From assembly GCA_020851455.1 (NCBI GenBank), contig JADZCT010000047.1, positions 62,001 to 126,000 of the forward strand: a stretch of 64,000 nt of DNA, given 5' to 3'. Each line of letters begins with the position of its first letter. The first letter of the stretch is position 1. Origin of the DNA: Gemmatimonadaceae bacterium (GTDB taxonomy: Bacteria > Gemmatimonadota > Gemmatimonadetes > Gemmatimonadales > Gemmatimonadaceae). Of the stretch, positions 19,500-29,198 are shown one piece after another. Under the pieces are notes generated by a model. The model worked only from the letters and a program-made list of their open reading frames with translations. It ran no database searches and was not told where the DNA came from. A program made the translations under genes and the position numbers.

Positions 19500-20374
19500 T
19501 CGATGTTCTCCACTTGCTCACGGATTCGCTCGAGTTCTTCCTTGAGGAGCACGACTTCCGCCTGCAACCCGGCATCGTAGGACTTGCTTCCGACCGTATT
19601 GGCTTCGCGCAGAAGCTCCTGCAGAAGGAAGCCGAGACGCTTCCCCACGCCGCCTTCGCCGCCATCGGCCAGCGTCTTGCGGAAAGCGGCGAGGTGCGCG
19701 CTGAAGCGATCCACTTCCTCGCCGATGTCGAGCCGCTCGGCGAGGAGCGCAATTTCCTGGGCGATGCGTTGCTCGTCGGCCGGCCGGCCGTCAAGGAGCT
19801 GCTGCACGTTCTCGCGCAGCCGGTCTCGATGCGCGGCAATGCGTTCCGGTGCGCGCGCGGCAATGCGGCCGAGCGTGGCGGCAAGCAACCCGATCCGTTC
19901 GCTGAGGACCGCCGCAAGCCGCCCGCCCTCTTCGTCGCGCGATTGGCAGAGCGCGTTGGCCGCCGCCTCGACGACGGCGACGAACTCCTCTGGCGTACCA
20001 GGCGACTCGTCCTCAGGGGCGGCAGACCGCACCACGTCCAGCAGGCGCAGTACCGTGGCGACGTCAACCACGCCACCGAGATTGTGGCGCTGCTGGAGAG
20101 CCGCAAGGGCCGCGGCACCCGCGGCGAACGCTGCCTCATCAATTGCGGCCGCGGCCTGTGAGGCGCGATCAATACGCACCGACAGCGTTACGTGTCCGCG
20201 CGCGACCCTGCGGCGGAGCGCATCGCGGGCGTTGCCCTCCCAGTGCGCAAGCGATGGCGGGAGCTTGATGCTCGGGTTGAAGAAACGGTGGTTGACGGAG
20301 CGGAGTTCGACGCTGACGCTGACGCCGCCAATCGAGCCCGCCGCGGCTCCGAACCCCGTCATGCTGCGAATCAT
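19496..20374 (-). CDS. yicC: YicC family endoribonuclease-like protein
   Basis: This 292-residue protein begins with MIRSMTGFG, the family's invariant start, and ends with the DUF1732-type segment GKRLGFLLQELLREANTVGSK and a helical VLLKEELERIREQVENIE tail. YicC in E. coli is an endoribonuclease involved in small RNA turnover; the family is also linked to stress survival. It is coupled to gmk, as in most genomes. Confidence 0.95.
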   Translation of the reverse strand: MIRSMTGFGAAAGSIGGVSVSVELRSVNHRFFNPSIKLPPSLAHWEGNARDALRRRVARGHVTLSVRIDRASQAAAAIDEAAFAAGAAALAALQQRHNLGGVVDVATVLRLLDVVRSAAPEDESPGTPEEFVAVVEAAANALCQSRDEEGGRLAAVLSERIGLLAATLGRIAARAPERIAAHRDRLRENVQQLLDGRPADEQRIAQEIALLAERLDIGEEVDRFSAHLAAFRKTLADGGEGGVGKRLGFLLQELLREANTVGSKSYDAGLQAEVVLLKEELERIREQVENIE

Positions 20375-20425
20375 AGGAAGCCGGGTAAGTTACTGTGCAT
20401 CAATGCGTTTGTAAAGCCGCGCAGT

Positions 20426-22270
20426 TCAATTCCAGAAGTCCCAGCGAACACCGTAGATGTTGAGAATTCGAGGCATGAGGTAACCGGGGAATGTGGCGTA
20501 GGTCAGGCCCGTCATGTTGCGGTAGTCCCAGTAAACCACCGCGGTGGAGATCCGCACTTCGACGAGTGCCGAGTAGACGTTGTACGACCTTGCCTGCTGC
20601 CCGAGCGCGTCGCTGCCCGCAGGGACGAAGTACTGGCTGCGGTATTCGTGGGTCAACGCCGCCATGACGTTCAGATTCCCGCGCGGAGCCGCGCCGAGGA
20701 AACGCGAGTCGAACCAGAGGCGCGTGCGCGTCTCGGTCTGCGGCCTGAACGCTGCCGCGGAACTCCAGTTCACGGCATCGGCCTGCAAGCTCCACCCGGC
20801 GATCAACGGACCGCCGAACGACACCTTCACGCCGGTTCCCGCCGGCACCCTGGCGCCACGCGCGGTCGTGTCGAACTCCACGGGCCCCAGCACGTCGCGC
20901 TCCGCAACCCGAACGGCGCCGACCCCCAGCCAGCGCCCCCAGAGCCGAACGGCGGCGTCGAGTGAGGTCCCTGCCGCAGCAGCCGTCCCGGCCGAAGACT
21001 GCCATGCGCCGGTCGTTGCGGAGAACCGAAGCCAGTCGAACGGCGACGACTGCACCTTTGCGTCCCAGGTGACGATGCCACCGTGGCGGCGTTCGGCTGA
21101 CAGGGTGACCGCCCCGTAGCGACGAACCGCCTCCACTCGCGCGACCGGCGCGACATCCATCGTCCCGCGCAATCCGCGGATTCGCGCTCCGCCCGACACC
21201 CTCAGCGCGCTTCGGTTCAGGCCGGCAAGCAGCGTGTACTGCCGCTCGGACACGGTGGTATCAGTACTCACGGAGTCGGGTGTTCCCGCAGGTGCCGCTG
21301 CGCTCGATTGCGTGAGCGACGCGCCCACACCTCCGGCAACCAATTGCGCCCACGGACCGTCAGCCGATGGCGATCGCCAGCCCGCGCGGAGATAGGACAG
21401 AGTTGATGCGCCCTTGTAAGCTGGGACGGCGCCGCTGATGCCTGGGTTCACGAGAACCCGGTTGCCGGCGTCGCGGTCGAGTCCCTGGCGGATGAAGGTC
21501 GCGTCCGCGCTCCATGACCCGGCAGCCCACCCGACCCGCCCCATCGCACCGAGCGCGCTGCCGCCCATCCCGACGGAGCTCATCGCGCTCGCCTGCTGCG
21601 CCGCGAGCTGGATCGCGATGCCATTCGATGCGCGCTTGCCGAAATACCCGCGGAAGAGATTGAGGTTGTCGCTCCCGGTCAGGACGTCGGTACGGCTCGA
21701 AGCCGTAGTCCTGTCAACGCGCCAAGTGCGCGCGTACACGCGCAGCTCGCCGGGGAGTTCCTCGACGACGACGTCCTCGAGCGCCCAGAGCGGCACGAGC
21801 GAGAAATCGGTCACGCCACCGTTGCGCGGCGTCAGTTCGTCGCGCTCGATACCGTCGAGGAAGACCCTCACCCCTCCGGGGTCGCCGTGCCATGCGGGAA
21901 CCGACGGTGCGAGGAGGAACCCGGCAGTCATCAGGGTAACGCCGGGAACGCGCGCGACGAGGTCGCCGAGGGTGAGCGCGCCGCCTTCGAAGAGCTCGGC
22001 CCGGTCCCAGTGGAGGCGGACGTTTCGCACGGCGCTTGCCGCGGGTGCGTATGCCTCGGTCAGCGGCGCCTTGATCGTGTCGGCGGCCGTGAGCGGCCGC
22101 TGCCGCGCGGCGGAGTCGGCGCCGGCTGGCGTCCTGGGCCGTGTCGCCGTGTCGGCGACCGGCGGAACGGGCGGCTGGCCTCCCTGGGCTGTTGCCGCCA
22201 TCGCAAAGAGCGCCACGCCCGACAGCGCCCGGACTGCCGCGCGGGCGATTACGCGGGCGGCGCGGTTCAG
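20426..22270 (-). CDS. TonB plug-domain outer-membrane protein
   Basis: This protein of about 614 residues has a signal peptide (basic start, then LSGVALFAMAATAQG), a proline/threonine-rich linker and a TonB plug-like domain (TLGDLVARVPGV, then VRVFLDGIERDEL and LEDVVVEE). The rest alternates in the way of beta-barrel strands and ends in aromatic YGVRWDFWN. It is about 100 residues shorter than usual TonB receptors. No ATG fits: the likely start is CTG 22270, which has GGGAG upstream and overlaps the pepA stop (CTGA). The transported substrate is unknown. Confidence 0.72.
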   Translation of the reverse strand: MNRAARVIARAAVRALSGVALFAMAATAQGGQPPVPPVADTATRPRTPAGADSAARQRPLTAADTIKAPLTEAYAPAASAVRNVRLHWDRAELFEGGALTLGDLVARVPGVTLMTAGFLLAPSVPAWHGDPGGVRVFLDGIERDELTPRNGGVTDFSLVPLWALEDVVVEELPGELRVYARTWRVDRTTASSRTDVLTGSDNLNLFRGYFGKRASNGIAIQLAAQQASAMSSVGMGGSALGAMGRVGWAAGSWSADATFIRQGLDRDAGNRVLVNPGISGAVPAYKGASTLSYLRAGWRSPSADGPWAQLVAGGVGASLTQSSAAAPAGTPDSVSTDTTVSERQYTLLAGLNRSALRVSGGARIRGLRGTMDVAPVARVEAVRRYGAVTLSAERRHGGIVTWDAKVQSSPFDWLRFSATTGAWQSSAGTAAAAGTSLDAAVRLWGRWLGVGAVRVAERDVLGPVEFDTTARGARVPAGTGVKVSFGGPLIAGWSLQADAVNWSSAAAFRPQTETRTRLWFDSRFLGAAPRGNLNVMAALTHEYRSQYFVPAGSDALGQQARSYNVYSALVEVRISTAVVYWDYRNMTGLTYATFPGYLMPRILNIYGVRWDFWN

Positions 22271-23742
22271 CGCGCGCGCTCCCGTACGAACTCGACGAAC
22301 GTCCGCACGGGGACGCCGGTTGGCCCTCTTCCGAGCGCGGTAAGGTCGGTTTCCGTGTACGCAGTGCCGGCGATGTCGAGGTGCGCCCACGGGGCCCCTT
22401 CGATGAAGTCGGCAAGGAACACAGTCGCCGTGATCACGCCAGCGCTGCGGTTACCGATGTTCCGGATGTCGGCCACGTCGGACTTCATCTGCTCGCGGTA
22501 CTCCGGCCACGCCGGCAACTGCCACGCGGGCTCATTAGCGCGCTTCGACGCCGCGAGCACTTCGTCCACCACGCCCTGGTCGGTTCCGAGCACCCCGGTG
22601 GCGATGTTGCCCAGCGCAATGACGACCGCACCGGTGAGCGTTGCCGCGTCAACCATCGCCTGCGGCTTGTAGTTGCGCGCCACGTAGCTGAGCAGGTCGG
22701 CAAGAACCAGGCGCCCCTCGGCGTCGGTGTTGGCCACCTCGATGGTCTTGCCGTTGTAGGCCCTGACAACGTCGCCCGGCTTCACTGCCGTGCCGCTCGG
22801 CATGTTGGTCGTGGCGCCGACGGCCCCCACCACGTTGATCGGGAGCCGCAGGCGCGCGATGGCTTCCATGGCGCCAAGCACACCCGCCGCGCCGCACATG
22901 TCGAACTTCATCCACTCCATGCGGTCGGCCGGCTTGAGCGAAATCCCGCCAGTATCGAAACAAATGCCCTTCCCGACGAGCGCCACTGGAGCGTCGCCCT
23001 GCTTGCCGCCGCGATACTCGAGCAGCACGAACTTGGGGTCCTGCGGAGTCCCCTGCGCAACGGCGAGGAACGAGTTCATCCCGAGCGCAGTCATTTCCTT
23101 CCGTCCGCGCACGGTGCACGTCATCCCAAGCCGCCTCGCCATGTCGCGCGCGGTCTTCGCGATGAACTCAGGCGTACAGAGGTTGCCCGGCATCACGGCC
23201 AGCGTACGCGCGAGGTTCTGCCCTTCGGCGACGGCGCGCGCGGCACGCAGCGCTGCGCGCGCCTCGGCATCAACCTTGGGCGTCACAGCCGTCCACGATG
23301 CCAGCGGCTTCTTCCTCTCCGCTGGCTTTGGCGTCGAGCGCAACTCGCGGTACTCCCACGCGCCGAGTGCGCCGCCTGCAAGGACATGTTCCAGCGAGGC
23401 AGCGCCCTGCGGATGCCAAATCGCCGCGCGTCCCACACCCATCGCGCTGGCGCGGCGCCCGGCGAGCGTCGCGGCGCGGCTCAGCGCAGCCGGCGTGGTC
23501 GCCGGCCCGATCCCCACCAGCAGCACCCGCTCCGGGCCGCGGCCGCGGGCGTACAGGAGCAGCGTCTCATCGCGGTTGCCTTTGAAGTCGCCCGCGCGAA
23601 GCGCGCGAGAGAGCGTCCCGCCCGTGAGCCGGTCGAGGGCGCCGAGTCCACGCGGGAGCCACTTCCCCGAAGGCAGCACGACCGCCAGCAACGGGACCCG
23701 AAACGCAGCCGGACTCCCCGCCCGCACCGACAGGGCGATCAT
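22267..23742 (-). CDS. pepA: Leucyl aminopeptidase (M17 family)
   Basis: This 491-residue metallopeptidase releases N-terminal amino acids. The M17 signature [12 protein letters not shown] is present, with [15 protein letters not shown] (metal- and substrate-binding lysine and aspartate) and the late ATLTGA and NIGNRSAG segments. The N-terminal 160 residues form the regulatory macro-like domain. The ATG overlaps the icd stop by 4 bp. Some M17 enzymes also bind DNA; nothing here shows that. Confidence 0.96.
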   Translation of the reverse strand: MIALSVRAGSPAAFRVPLLAVVLPSGKWLPRGLGALDRLTGGTLSRALRAGDFKGNRDETLLLYARGRGPERVLLVGIGPATTPAALSRAATLAGRRASAMGVGRAAIWHPQGAASLEHVLAGGALGAWEYRELRSTPKPAERKKPLASWTAVTPKVDAEARAALRAARAVAEGQNLARTLAVMPGNLCTPEFIAKTARDMARRLGMTCTVRGRKEMTALGMNSFLAVAQGTPQDPKFVLLEYRGGKQGDAPVALVGKGICFDTGGISLKPADRMEWMKFDMCGAAGVLGAMEAIARLRLPINVVGAVGATTNMPSGTAVKPGDVVRAYNGKTIEVANTDAEGRLVLADLLSYVARNYKPQAMVDAATLTGAVVIALGNIATGVLGTDQGVVDEVLAASKRANEPAWQLPAWPEYREQMKSDVADIRNIGNRSAGVITATVFLADFIEGAPWAHLDIAGTAYTETDLTALGRGPTGVPVRTFVEFVRERAR

Positions 23743-24992
23743 GCGCGCGCCCGCATGCCGGCAATCATCGCATCGGCAAAGCTGGACGTTGACACTTCCC
23801 GCGCCCCGGGCATCTGGCGCGCCAGGTCGTACGTGACGGTCTTCGCCGCAATGGCGTGCTCCATTCCCTTGACGATCAGGTCGGCCGCCTCCTGCCAGCC
23901 CATCTGCTCGAGCATCATGACTCCCGAGAGAACCACGCTCCCCGGATTGATCTTGTCGAGGCCGGCGTACTTGGGGGCGGTACCGTGGGTGGCCTCGAAT
24001 ACCGCCGCTTCGTCGCCGATGTTCCCGCCGGGCGCGATCCCGAGCCCGCCGACCTGCGCGGCGGCAGCATCGCTGACGTAGTCGCCGTTGAGGTTGGGCG
24101 TCGCGATGACGTCGTATTCGTCCGGACGAAGCAGCAATTGCTGGAACATCGAGTCGGCGATGCGATCCTTGATGATCACGCCGTCGGCCCGGGCATCCGC
24201 GCCGGCTTTCGCGAGATCGACCTCGACGACGACGCGCGCGCCGAACGCCTCACGGGCGACCTCGTAACCCCAGTCCTTGAAGCCCCCCTCGGTGAACTTC
24301 ATGATGTTGCCCTTGTGCATGAGCGTGACCGACTTCCGGCCGCGCCTGAGGGCGTACTCGATGGCCATCTTCACGAGCCGCTTCGAACCGAACGGCGACA
24401 TCGGCTTGATCCCGATGGCCGAGCCCTCCCGGATCTTCTTCCCGAACTCGTTCTGGATGAAGTCCCGCAGCCTGGCCGCCTCCGGCGATCCAGCCTTGAA
24501 CTCGATCCCGGAATACACATCTTCGATATTCTCCCGGAAGATCACGATGTTGAGCTTCTCGGGATGCTTCATGGGCGAGCCCACGCCCTGGAAGTAGCGC
24601 ACGGGCCGCACACAGGCGTACAGGTCGAGCTCCTGGCGAAGAGCGACGTTGAGCGAACGGATCCCGCCGCCCACGGGTGTCGTGAGGGGACCTTTGATGG
24701 CGATCTTGAACTCGCGCACCGCCTCGAGCGACTCGGCGGGCATCCACTCGCCGGTGGCGTTGAACGCCTTTTCCCCGGCCAGGATCTCCATCCAGGCGAT
24801 CTTGCGCCGGGCGCCGTAAGCGATCTCAACCGCGGCGTCAAACACGCGCACGGATGCGCGCCAGATATCGGGGCCCGTGCCGTCTCCCTCGATGAACGGG
24901 ATGATCGGCTTGTCGGGGACGTCGAAACGGCCGGCGGATGCAGCGATGCGCTCGCCGGCGGACGGAACTTTCGCGTGCTTGTATTGGGTCAC
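23739..24992 (-). CDS. icd: Isocitrate dehydrogenase, NADP-type
   Basis: This 417-residue enzyme decarboxylates isocitrate to 2-oxoglutarate. It has the E. coli-type layout: [14 protein letters not shown], the substrate/phosphorylation loop [30 protein letters not shown], and the metal-site NLNGDYVSD, followed by the nucleotide-binding GTAPKYAG. Start GTG 24992 gives the family length (E. coli 416); the frame runs open another 96 codons upstream without conservation. It is coupled to pepA. Confidence 0.96.
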   Translation of the reverse strand: MTQYKHAKVPSAGERIAASAGRFDVPDKPIIPFIEGDGTGPDIWRASVRVFDAAVEIAYGARRKIAWMEILAGEKAFNATGEWMPAESLEAVREFKIAIKGPLTTPVGGGIRSLNVALRQELDLYACVRPVRYFQGVGSPMKHPEKLNIVIFRENIEDVYSGIEFKAGSPEAARLRDFIQNEFGKKIREGSAIGIKPMSPFGSKRLVKMAIEYALRRGRKSVTLMHKGNIMKFTEGGFKDWGYEVAREAFGARVVVEVDLAKAGADARADGVIIKDRIADSMFQQLLLRPDEYDVIATPNLNGDYVSDAAAAQVGGLGIAPGGNIGDEAAVFEATHGTAPKYAGLDKINPGSVVLSGVMMLEQMGWQEAADLIVKGMEHAIAAKTVTYDLARQMPGAREVSTSSFADAMIAGMRARA

Positions 24993-25069
24993 GATGCCGT
25001 GCGTCCTCGGAGTTGCAGTAAGTGTATCAAAGCTAGAATCCGGCGCGGAGCCCGGCAAACACGGCTGCA

Positions 25070-25088
25070 GGCGGCCGTTGCGGCCGCC
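25070..25088. repeat. GC-rich 8-3-8 hairpin upstream of icd
   Basis: GGCGGCCG, TTG, CGGCCGCC is a perfect 8-bp stem with a 3-nt loop, in the 125 bp between the aminotransferase stop and the icd start. There is no T tract, so it may be a weak terminator for the aminotransferase or simply a GC-rich palindrome. Confidence 0.4.
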
Positions 25089-25117
25089 GCGAGCGTCAAG
25101 GCAACCCGCAGCCGGCG

Positions 25118-26278
25118 CTAGAGCCGTCCCTGCAGCGTTGCAATGCGCTCGGCTGCGCGCTCCAGCGTCGCATCGGACTTGCAGAACGCGAACCGCACGT
25201 ACTTGCGGCCTTCGCTGGAGCCCCGATGGAAGAAGCTGGAACCCGGGACGGTCGCGACGCCGACCTCCCGCGCCATCCACTTGGCGAATGTCAGGTCGTC
25301 ATCGCTGCTCAGGTCGCTGAAGTCGGCGAGGAAGTAGTACGCCCCGGCCGGCGTCGAGAACCTGAACCCCGCATCACGCAGCGGACCAGCAAGGAACTCG
25401 CGCCGCGCGCGGTATTCGCCCGCCATCGCCTCGAAGTACGCGTCGGGATACCCGTAGCCGACGGCGGCCGCCTCCATGAGAGGCGCCGGCGCCCCAACCG
25501 TCAGGAAGTCGTGAACCTTGCGGATCGCGCTGGTGCGCTCCGCGGCAGCGATGGCGTATCCGATCCGCCAGCCGGTGATCGTGAATGTCTTCGAGAGGCT
25601 CGATATGGTAACGGTACGCGCGGCCATGCCGGGGAGGGTGGCGATCGGCACGTGCTCGCCCTCGAAGACGATGTACTCGTAGGGCTCGTCCGTGATCACC
25701 ACGAGGTCATGCGCCACCGCGAGCCGCGCGATCTCCTCCATCTCGAAGCGAGAGAAGACGTGCCCGGTCGGGTTGTGAGGCGAGTTCACGACGATGGCCC
25801 GCGTTCGCGGCGTGATGGCCGACGCGAGCAGACCCGGGTCGAAGCGCCAGTCCGGCGCCAGGAGCGGCACGAACACCGGGCGCGCATCACACAGGACCGC
25901 GTCGGGGCCGTAGTTCTCGTAGAATGGTTCGAAGATGATCACCTCGTCGCCGGGATCGAACAGCGCAAGGAACACCGACGCCATGGCCTCGGTGCCTCCG
26001 CAGGCAACGGTGATCTCGCGCTCCGGATCAACCTCCATTTCGTAACGGCGGCGATACTTGCCGGCAATCGCCTCGCGAAGCTTCCGCGAGCCCCAAGTTA
26101 TCGCGTACTGGTTGATGTCGTTCCGGATCGCCTCGACCGCGGCTTCCTTCATGGAAGCCGTCATTGGGAAGTCCGGGAAGCCCTGCGAGAGGTTGACGGC
26201 GCCGTACTCGTTGGCGACGCGCGTCATCTCGCGGATCACCGACTCGGTGAACGTGTGGGTACGCCTCGCATTGGGCAT
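25118..26278 (-). CDS. PLP-dependent class I/II aminotransferase
   Basis: This 386-residue fold-type I aminotransferase has [21 protein letters not shown] and the PLP lysine in [16 protein letters not shown]. The N-terminal NLSQGFPDF is typical of the aspartate/kynurenine/methionine aminotransferase group, so several amino donors are possible. The ATG at 26278 is only 2 nt beyond the 3' end of tRNA-Leu and has no ribosome-binding site, so its mRNA may be leaderless after tRNA processing. It ends 125 bp before icd. Confidence 0.92.
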   Translation of the reverse strand: MPNARRTHTFTESVIREMTRVANEYGAVNLSQGFPDFPMTASMKEAAVEAIRNDINQYAITWGSRKLREAIAGKYRRRYEMEVDPEREITVACGGTEAMASVFLALFDPGDEVIIFEPFYENYGPDAVLCDARPVFVPLLAPDWRFDPGLLASAITPRTRAIVVNSPHNPTGHVFSRFEMEEIARLAVAHDLVVITDEPYEYIVFEGEHVPIATLPGMAARTVTISSLSKTFTITGWRIGYAIAAAERTSAIRKVHDFLTVGAPAPLMEAAAVGYGYPDAYFEAMAGEYRARREFLAGPLRDAGFRFSTPAGAYYFLADFSDLSSDDDLTFAKWMAREVGVATVPGSSFFHRGSSEGRKYVRFAFCKSDATLERAAERIATLQGRL

Positions 26279-26280
26279 AG

Positions 26281-26366
26281 TACCCGGGGCGGGAATCGAA
26301 CCCGCAAGCCACTCTCGTGGCGGGGGATTTTGAGTCCCCTGCGTCGGCCAGTTCCGCCACCCGGGT
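26281..26366 (-). tRNA. tRNA-Leu (anticodon CAA)
   Basis: The 86-nt minus-strand sequence folds as a class II tRNA. The acceptor stem is ACCCGGG/CCCGGGT with discriminator A, the D stem is GCG/CGC, and the anticodon arm is GGGGA-CTCAAAA-TCCCC with anticodon CAA. A long variable arm (CCAC-GAGA-GTGG) and a T arm GCGGG-TTCGATT-CCCGC follow. CCA is not encoded. It decodes UUG. The start codon of the aminotransferase follows after two bases. Confidence 0.97.
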
Positions 26367-26371
26367 GCGGG

Positions 26372-26403
26372 TTGCGACGCACCCGGACGGCGGAGCGTCG
26401 CAA
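26372..26403. repeat. Perfect 9-bp inverted repeat just 5' of tRNA-Leu
   Basis: TTGCGACGC (26372-26380) and GCGTCGCAA (26395-26403) flank a 14-nt loop, ending 6 bp before the mature tRNA 5' end. It could be a terminator for the Spy-like operon upstream (no T tract follows) or a hairpin in the pre-tRNA leader. The 78-bp gap between the two genes holds nothing else I recognise. Confidence 0.45.
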
Positions 26404-26444
26404 TCAGCGGAAACTAGCGGCCGGACAACGGCCCGGCCAACGCC

Positions 26445-27008
26445 TTACAGTGGCGGCCCGTCACCCGGCCGCCTGCCGCCGCGCCCTCCACGACCGCCCT
26501 GCGACCACATGCCTTCAACCCGCTGCCGGATCTGCTCCTCGATCCCGATGTACTGAGCACGCTGGCGGGGCGTCAGGACGCTGGCCAATTCCCGCTGTTC
26601 GGCCTCGATGACGTCCATCCGCTGACGCTGCGTCTGCATCATCCTGTCCAGCAAGTCCGCGACCTGCTTTTGCCGCGATGAATCACCGGTGGTGATCTCC
26701 TCTCTCAGCGACATCCGAACGCCGCGCTCCTGCTCCATCAGCAAACGCCGCCGCTCGGCGTAGCGTCCGTTGATTTCCAGCACCTTCTGCATCTGGTCGT
26801 CGCCAAGGCCTAGCGTTCGTCGCAGCATCTCGCCGAACCGCTGGCGAACCTGTGCTTCGAGGGCGGCGCGGTCGGGCCGCGCAGAATCCGCGCGCTGTGG
26901 CGGCGGTCCGGTGCGCCGTCCCCGGATCCCGGAGCTCCCCTGGGCGGTTGCCAACGCGGGCACGGCCGCCAGCGCCGCCGTAAACAGCAACACCGTCCTT
27001 CGCATCAT
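26445..27008 (-). CDS. Spy/CpxP-like periplasmic protein
   Basis: This 187-residue protein has a cleavable signal peptide (MMRRTVLLFTAALAAVPALA, cut near ATAQG). The body is helical and very rich in Arg, Gln and Glu, and contains LASVLTPRQRAQY, a variant of the LTxxQ motif of Spy/CpxP/ZraP-type periplasmic chaperones and metal sensors. The last 20 residues are Gly/Arg-rich. It starts with an unusually strong GGAGGAGGT site and overlaps the anti-sigma gene, so it is probably the envelope-stress output or sensor of this sigma system. Confidence 0.8.
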   Translation of the reverse strand: MMRRTVLLFTAALAAVPALATAQGSSGIRGRRTGPPPQRADSARPDRAALEAQVRQRFGEMLRRTLGLGDDQMQKVLEINGRYAERRRLLMEQERGVRMSLREEITTGDSSRQKQVADLLDRMMQTQRQRMDVIEAEQRELASVLTPRQRAQYIGIEEQIRQRVEGMWSQGGRGGRGGRRPGDGPPL

Positions 27009-27595
27009 GCACCTCCTCCGCTCGGATCCGGGTCTTCAACGATCGGCTTGACCAATACACCGGGATCCGCGAGCACGTTGCCCTCGATGCCCTCCATCGA
27101 GGCGAGCAGCGCTTCCAGCTGCGCTTCCGTGAGGTCAGACAGGCCGACCCCAAGGTGAATACCAGGTTCCGTTGCCGAACCCAACGCGGCAGCTCCCGAT
27201 GCCGGGCCCGTCACGCGGGTTCCCGCGCCGGTCACTGCCGCAAGCGAATCGGCGTCGCCTGGCTTGACCATCGTCGGCCGCACGGCAACGTACGTCGCGG
27301 TGCCGGCAATCATCAGGGCGAAGGTCGCGGCCACGCGCCATACCGACTGTCGGTGGAGCCGGGCGTTGGGGCGGGTTGCACGTCGCGCCGGGATCAGCCC
27401 CACGATGCTTGCAGCGCTCGGTGCCGGCACGGCGTATGCGCGCGCCACGGCCCGCAGCAAGCGAACCTCTTCCGTGCAGTCCGCGCACCTCGCCACGTGG
27501 TGCGCAACCAGCGAATGGTCGGCGGCACCCAGGAGCCCCGCCGCGTACAGTGGCAGCAGGTCCCTGACTTCCCCGTTCGGGCAATCATTCATCAT
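27005..27595 (-). CDS. Anti-sigma factor with zinc-finger (zf-HC2-type) domain
   Basis: The N-terminal domain has the anti-sigma zinc motif HHVARCADC (H-x3-C-x2-C) after LLPLYAAGLL. A single transmembrane segment follows near residues 85-103 (VAATFALMIAGTATYVAV), then a periplasmic part of about 90 residues. This is the layout of membrane anti-sigma factors that hold an ECF sigma factor. ATG 27595 lies inside the end of the sigma gene (11-bp overlap), with AAGGAG upstream. The length is 196 residues. Confidence 0.85.
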   Translation of the reverse strand: MMNDCPNGEVRDLLPLYAAGLLGAADHSLVAHHVARCADCTEEVRLLRAVARAYAVPAPSAASIVGLIPARRATRPNARLHRQSVWRVAATFALMIAGTATYVAVRPTMVKPGDADSLAAVTGAGTRVTGPASGAAALGSATEPGIHLGVGLSDLTEAQLEALLASMEGIEGNVLADPGVLVKPIVEDPDPSGGGA

Positions 27596-28142
27596 CGGCA
27601 AGGAACTCCTTGATCGAGCGCATGGCGTTGTGGTAGTGGACCCGGCACGCCCCTTCCGGGCTCCCAACGACCGCCGCGATCTCTCCGTAGGGCATCCCTT
27701 CGTTCACCCTCAACAAAAACACTTCGCGCTGCATCGGCGACAGCCGATCCACCGCCTTCCTGATGCGCTGCGCCGTCTCGTCCGCCACCATGGCGTCGAG
27801 CGCATCGTACGACTGCACCGCATGCCGCTCCTCCAACTCCACCGGCTCGCCCCGCCTCATCTCGGCGCGTCGCCGGTCCAGCATCAACCGTTTCAGAATC
27901 GTGAACAGCCACGTGCGGAGGGCCGAATCGGCCCGGAACGAATCAATGGAGTTGAACGCCCGGACGAAGGTGTCCTGAACCAACTCGTCCACCTGCTCCC
28001 GAACGCCGAAGCTCGCCGCAAACCGCGCAAGCGCGGGTGCGTGCCGTTCGACGAGCATCGTCGCAGCCGTTTGGTCGCCGCCCTTCCATCGTTCGATGAG
28101 GGCGGCGTCCACCGCCCGGTCTTCGTTGCTCGCAGACGCCAC
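27585..28142 (-). CDS. ECF-type RNA polymerase sigma factor
   Basis: This 185-residue sigma factor has region 2 (ELVQDTFVRAFNSIDSF, then LRTWLFTILKRLMLDRRR) and region 4 (LSPMQREVFLLRVNEGMPYGEIA, then an HTH ending NAMRSIKEFL). There is no region 3. Start is GTG 28142. It is co-transcribed with a zinc-finger anti-sigma factor and a Spy-like periplasmic protein, which suggests control of an envelope-stress response. No clear ECF promoter (AAC-type -35) could be fixed upstream. Confidence 0.92.
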   Translation of the reverse strand: MASASNEDRAVDAALIERWKGGDQTAATMLVERHAPALARFAASFGVREQVDELVQDTFVRAFNSIDSFRADSALRTWLFTILKRLMLDRRRAEMRRGEPVELEERHAVQSYDALDAMVADETAQRIRKAVDRLSPMQREVFLLRVNEGMPYGEIAAVVGSPEGACRVHYHNAMRSIKEFLADDE

Positions 28143-28228
28143 GTCGCGCGCTCACCCCGTTAGACGGCCCGTTCGCGCCGTCGTTAGCATTCGATTGACC
28201 CGCGCACCGCCAAGCCCCAGGACGCCCC

Positions 28229-28915
28229 ATGCCACATCAGCCTGAACTGATAGCCCACCGCGGCGCATCCGCAGCCCGCCCGGAGAATACGATGGCGGCC
28301 TTCGAAGAGGCAGCCAGCCAAGGTGCCGACGCGCTAGAACTGGATGTCCACTTGACGGCCGACAACGTCCTAGTCGTTCACCATGACCCCGCCGTTCAGG
28401 ACGGCGGCCGCCGCGCGGCCATCCGCACCCTGACGCTCTCGGCCCTTGCGGCGTTTCGCGTAAGGGGCGAGCCGATACCGACGCTAGGCCAGGTGGTCAC
28501 CGGACTGGGCGACCGGCTGCGAATCTACTGCGAACTCAAGGGTGACGGGACGGCCCGGCCGGCCGCGGCTCTGCTCGCGCCGCTCGGCGAGATGGCGGCC
28601 GTTCACTCGTTCGACCACCGCATGGTCGCTGACGCCCGCAGCGCTACGCCGTCGCTCCCCCGGGGCGTACTCGAGACGAGTTACCACCTCGACCCTGCGG
28701 CGGGCCTCGCCGCGGTGGGCGGACGCGACTTATGGCAGGAGCAGACGCTGATTGACGCGCCGCTCGTAGCCGCCGTTCATCGCGCCGGCGGCCGCGTGAT
28801 CGCGTGGACAGTCAACGACGCCGACCGCGCGCGTCAGCTCGCGGCGATCGGCGTGGACGGACTGTGTACAGATGACGTGGCGAAAATCCGCCGCGCCATT
28901 ACGCCGCCGATGTAG
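28229..28915 (+). CDS. Glycerophosphodiester phosphodiesterase
   Basis: This 228-residue GDPD enzyme splits glycerophosphodiesters into glycerol 3-phosphate and an alcohol. Motifs are [13 protein letters not shown] at the N-terminus, [19 protein letters not shown] (metal and catalytic residues) and [10 protein letters not shown] with GVDGLCTDD at the end. It has no signal peptide, so it is cytosolic. It is divergent from the sigma operon, and its last 17 bp overlap rpmA convergently. Confidence 0.94.
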   Translation: MPHQPELIAHRGASAARPENTMAAFEEAASQGADALELDVHLTADNVLVVHHDPAVQDGGRRAAIRTLTLSALAAFRVRGEPIPTLGQVVTGLGDRLRIYCELKGDGTARPAAALLAPLGEMAAVHSFDHRMVADARSATPSLPRGVLETSYHLDPAAGLAAVGGRDLWQEQTLIDAPLVAAVHRAGGRVIAWTVNDADRARQLAAIGVDGLCTDDVAKIRRAITPPM

Positions 28916-29168
28916 CCTCGGGGTAGACGCTCACGCGGTAGCGCGACTTGTTCTTGTGCTCGAACTTCACGACGCCGTCAACGAGCGCGAAAATCGTGTA
29001 GTCGGTGCCGAGGCCCACGTTGCGGCCCGGGTGCCACTTGGTGCCGCACTGACGCACGATGATGTTCCCGGCGCGCACGCGCTCGCCGCCGAACTTCTTC
29101 ACGCCGCGGTACTGCGGATTGGAGTCGCGCCCGTTGCGCGATGAGCCGAGACCTTTCTTGTGAGCCAT
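28899..29168 (-). CDS. rpmA: 50S ribosomal protein L27
   Basis: L27 (89 residues) reaches the peptidyl-transferase centre of the large subunit. The sequence begins [20 protein letters not shown] and contains [18 protein letters not shown]. There is no N-terminal pre-sequence as found in Firmicutes, so the mature N-terminus is encoded directly. It follows rplU, the normal pairing. Confidence 0.98.
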   Translation of the reverse strand: MAHKKGLGSSRNGRDSNPQYRGVKKFGGERVRAGNIIVRQCGTKWHPGRNVGLGTDYTIFALVDGVVKFEHKNKSRYRVSVYPEATSAA

Positions 29169-29198
29169 TTCGGAATACCCGCCGTCAGGACCGCCGGC

